Notes under the pieces: model-generated
Databases searched by the model: none
What the model was told of the DNA's origin: nothing
What the model saw: the letters and a program-made list of their open reading frames with translations, nothing else
Shown here: in pieces, positions 6,589 to 7,256 of the stretch
Layout of the letters: the number at the start of each line of letters is the position of its first letter
Position numbering within the stretch: position 1 is the first letter of the stretch
DNA from: Methylococcaceae bacterium NSP1-2
Lineage (GTDB): Bacteria; Pseudomonadota; Gammaproteobacteria; Methylococcales; Methylomonadaceae
Assembly: GCA_002256685.1 (NCBI GenBank)
Contig: NQJH01000084.1
Coordinates: 1-7,256 of the forward strand
DNA: 7,256 bases
Direction of reading: 5' to 3'
Position numbers and translations under genes: made by a program

Positions 6589-7164
6589 ATGATTAAACTC
6601 ATCGTTGGCTTGGGTAATCCGGGTCGGCAGTACGAAAAAACCCGGCATAATGCCGGGTTTTTGTTTTTAGACACCTTAGCAGACCAATTAGGCTGCACTT
6701 GGGTTAATGAGTCTAAATTTCAAGGAATTTTTACCCAAGGCAAGATTGCTAATACCCCCGTCATGCTATTAAAGCCCGACACTTTTATGAATCGAAGTGG
6801 TCAGTCGGTTGGTAAAATTGCCCGTTATTACAAACTACAGCCCGAAGAAATTTTAGTCGTGCATGATGAATTGGATTTTAATCCGGGTATTGTCAAACTG
6901 AAAAAAGATGGCGGTCACGCAGGGCATAATGGACTGCGAGACATCATCGCGCATCTAAATTCCAATCAATTTTACCGCCTAAGAATAGGTATCGGTCGCC
7001 CCGCTGCGGGCAAAGTCGTTGCCGATTTTGTGTTATCCTCCCCACCAAAAAGTGAATTCGAGTTATTACTGACTGCTTTTGATTTGAGCAGAGACTATAT
7101 TGCGCAAATGGTCAACGGCGATATGGCGGCAGTAATGAATTTATTGAACAGTGTGAAAAAGTGA
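6589..7164 (+). CDS. pth: Peptidyl-tRNA hydrolase
   Basis: Pth cleaves the ester bond of peptidyl-tRNAs that drop off ribosomes and so recycles tRNA; it is essential in E. coli. The 191-residue product is of normal size. Catalytic and binding residues are all present: Asn10 in GLGNPG, His20 in TRHNAGF, Asn68 in KPDTFMNRSG, Asp93 in VVHDELDF and Asn114 in GGHAGHNGLRDI, followed by RLRIGIGRP (130-138). The ATG lies 2 bp after the rplY stop with no Shine-Dalgarno in front, so initiation is probably coupled to termination of rplY translation. The codons for TRHNAGF form a strong terminator-like hairpin (described separately). The Pseudomonas order continues pth-ychF; no such gene has started by the window end. 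Confidence 0.97.
   Translation: MIKLIVGLGNPGRQYEKTRHNAGFLFLDTLADQLGCTWVNESKFQGIFTQGKIANTPVMLLKPDTFMNRSGQSVGKIARYYKLQPEEILVVHDELDFNPGIVKLKKDGGHAGHNGLRDIIAHLNSNQFYRLRIGIGRPAAGKVVADFVLSSPPKSEFELLLTAFDLSRDYIAQMVNGDMAAVMNLLNSVKK
6635..6668 (+). terminator. Intrinsic-terminator-like hairpin inside pth
   Basis: A perfect 7-bp GC-rich stem, CCCGGCA (6641-6647) with TGCCGGG (6651-6657), has a TAA loop. It is extended by A-T pairs from A6635-6640 to T6658-6662, and the T-run continues as TTTTTGTTTTT to 6668. On the minus strand it reads equally well, ending in six Ts. By structure this is as good as a textbook rho-independent terminator, but it lies about 47-80 nt inside the pth frame, over codons 16-27 including catalytic His20. 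Whether it terminates transcription in vivo is unknown, because translating ribosomes would mask it. The conserved protein motif partly forces the palindrome. Confidence 0.55.
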
Positions 7165-7181
7165 TTATCTAGTCCGCGATT

Positions 7182-7221
7182 GATGGGCTTCGTACCTGAG
7201 TCCATCCTATCGTGCTACGAA
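7182..7221. repeat. Imperfect palindromic intergenic element after pth
   Basis: Arms GATGGGCTT (7182-7190) and GAGTCCATC (7198-7206) form a 9-bp stem with two G-T pairs and a 7-nt loop. A second, overlapping inverted repeat pairs TTCGTA (7189-7194) with TACGAA (7216-7221), so two alternative foldings exist. A T6 run lies further on (7233-7238), too far from either stem for a standard terminator. The shape resembles REP-like elements common between genes in gammaproteobacteria, which I recognise only by style. The element may serve as the 3' end of the pth transcript. Confidence 0.4.
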
Positions 7222-7256
7222 CTATTGTGCTATTTTTTCGATTCAATTTTAACAAT

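Noticed and set aside
1..7256. Search for a mobile element, CRISPR array, toxin-antitoxin pair or defence system
   Set aside because: Nearly all sequence is accounted for by conserved housekeeping genes in a known order; no transposase, integrase, spaced repeats or accessory genes were seen.

Overview
This window is a conserved housekeeping segment of a gammaproteobacterial chromosome, moderately AT-leaning. The order hemA (divergent), TPR lipoprotein gene, lolB, ispE, tRNA-Gln, prs, rplY (long L25/CTC form), pth is, from memory, the order in Pseudomonas aeruginosa (PA4666 to PA4672). LolB and a lipoprotein TPR protein imply a Gram-negative outer membrane. Base composition and codon use do not look like Pseudomonas, so a lower-GC relative such as Methylococcales or Thiotrichales is my guess. 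The sequence alone does not fix the genus.

Layout. Positions 2-160 hold the C-terminal end of an unrecognised plus-strand gene. It converges on hemA (166-1425, minus strand) with only 5 bp between the stop codons. Positions 1426-1635 are a 210-bp divergent promoter region with candidate, partly overlapping promoters and a possible short leader ORF ahead of hemA. From 1636 to 7164 everything lies on the plus strand: TPR lipoprotein (1636-3381), lolB (3384-3962), ispE (3962-4843), tRNA-Gln(TTG) (4848-4922), prs (4959-5912), rplY (5984-6586) and pth (6589-7164). Spacing is very tight: 2 bp, 1-bp overlap, 4 bp, 36 bp, 71 bp and 2 bp. The only sizeable internal gap, prs-rplY, carries a terminator-like hairpin. 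Positions 7165-7256 are non-coding as far as I can see and carry an imperfect palindromic element.

Functionally the cluster joins envelope biogenesis (outer-membrane lipoprotein insertion by LolB, and a TPR lipoprotein that may be the adaptor of a periplasmic protease), precursor supply (IspE for isoprenoids, Prs for PRPP, HemA for tetrapyrroles) and translation (tRNA-Gln, ribosomal protein L25, peptidyl-tRNA hydrolase). These jobs are linked by conserved gene order rather than by one pathway.

I found no mobile element, CRISPR array or new defence system. The most unusual signal is a near-perfect bidirectional intrinsic-terminator-like hairpin inside the pth reading frame, encoded by the codons of the catalytic TRHNAGF motif. 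Next in interest are the loss of the usual hemA-prfA adjacency and the hemA leader region.
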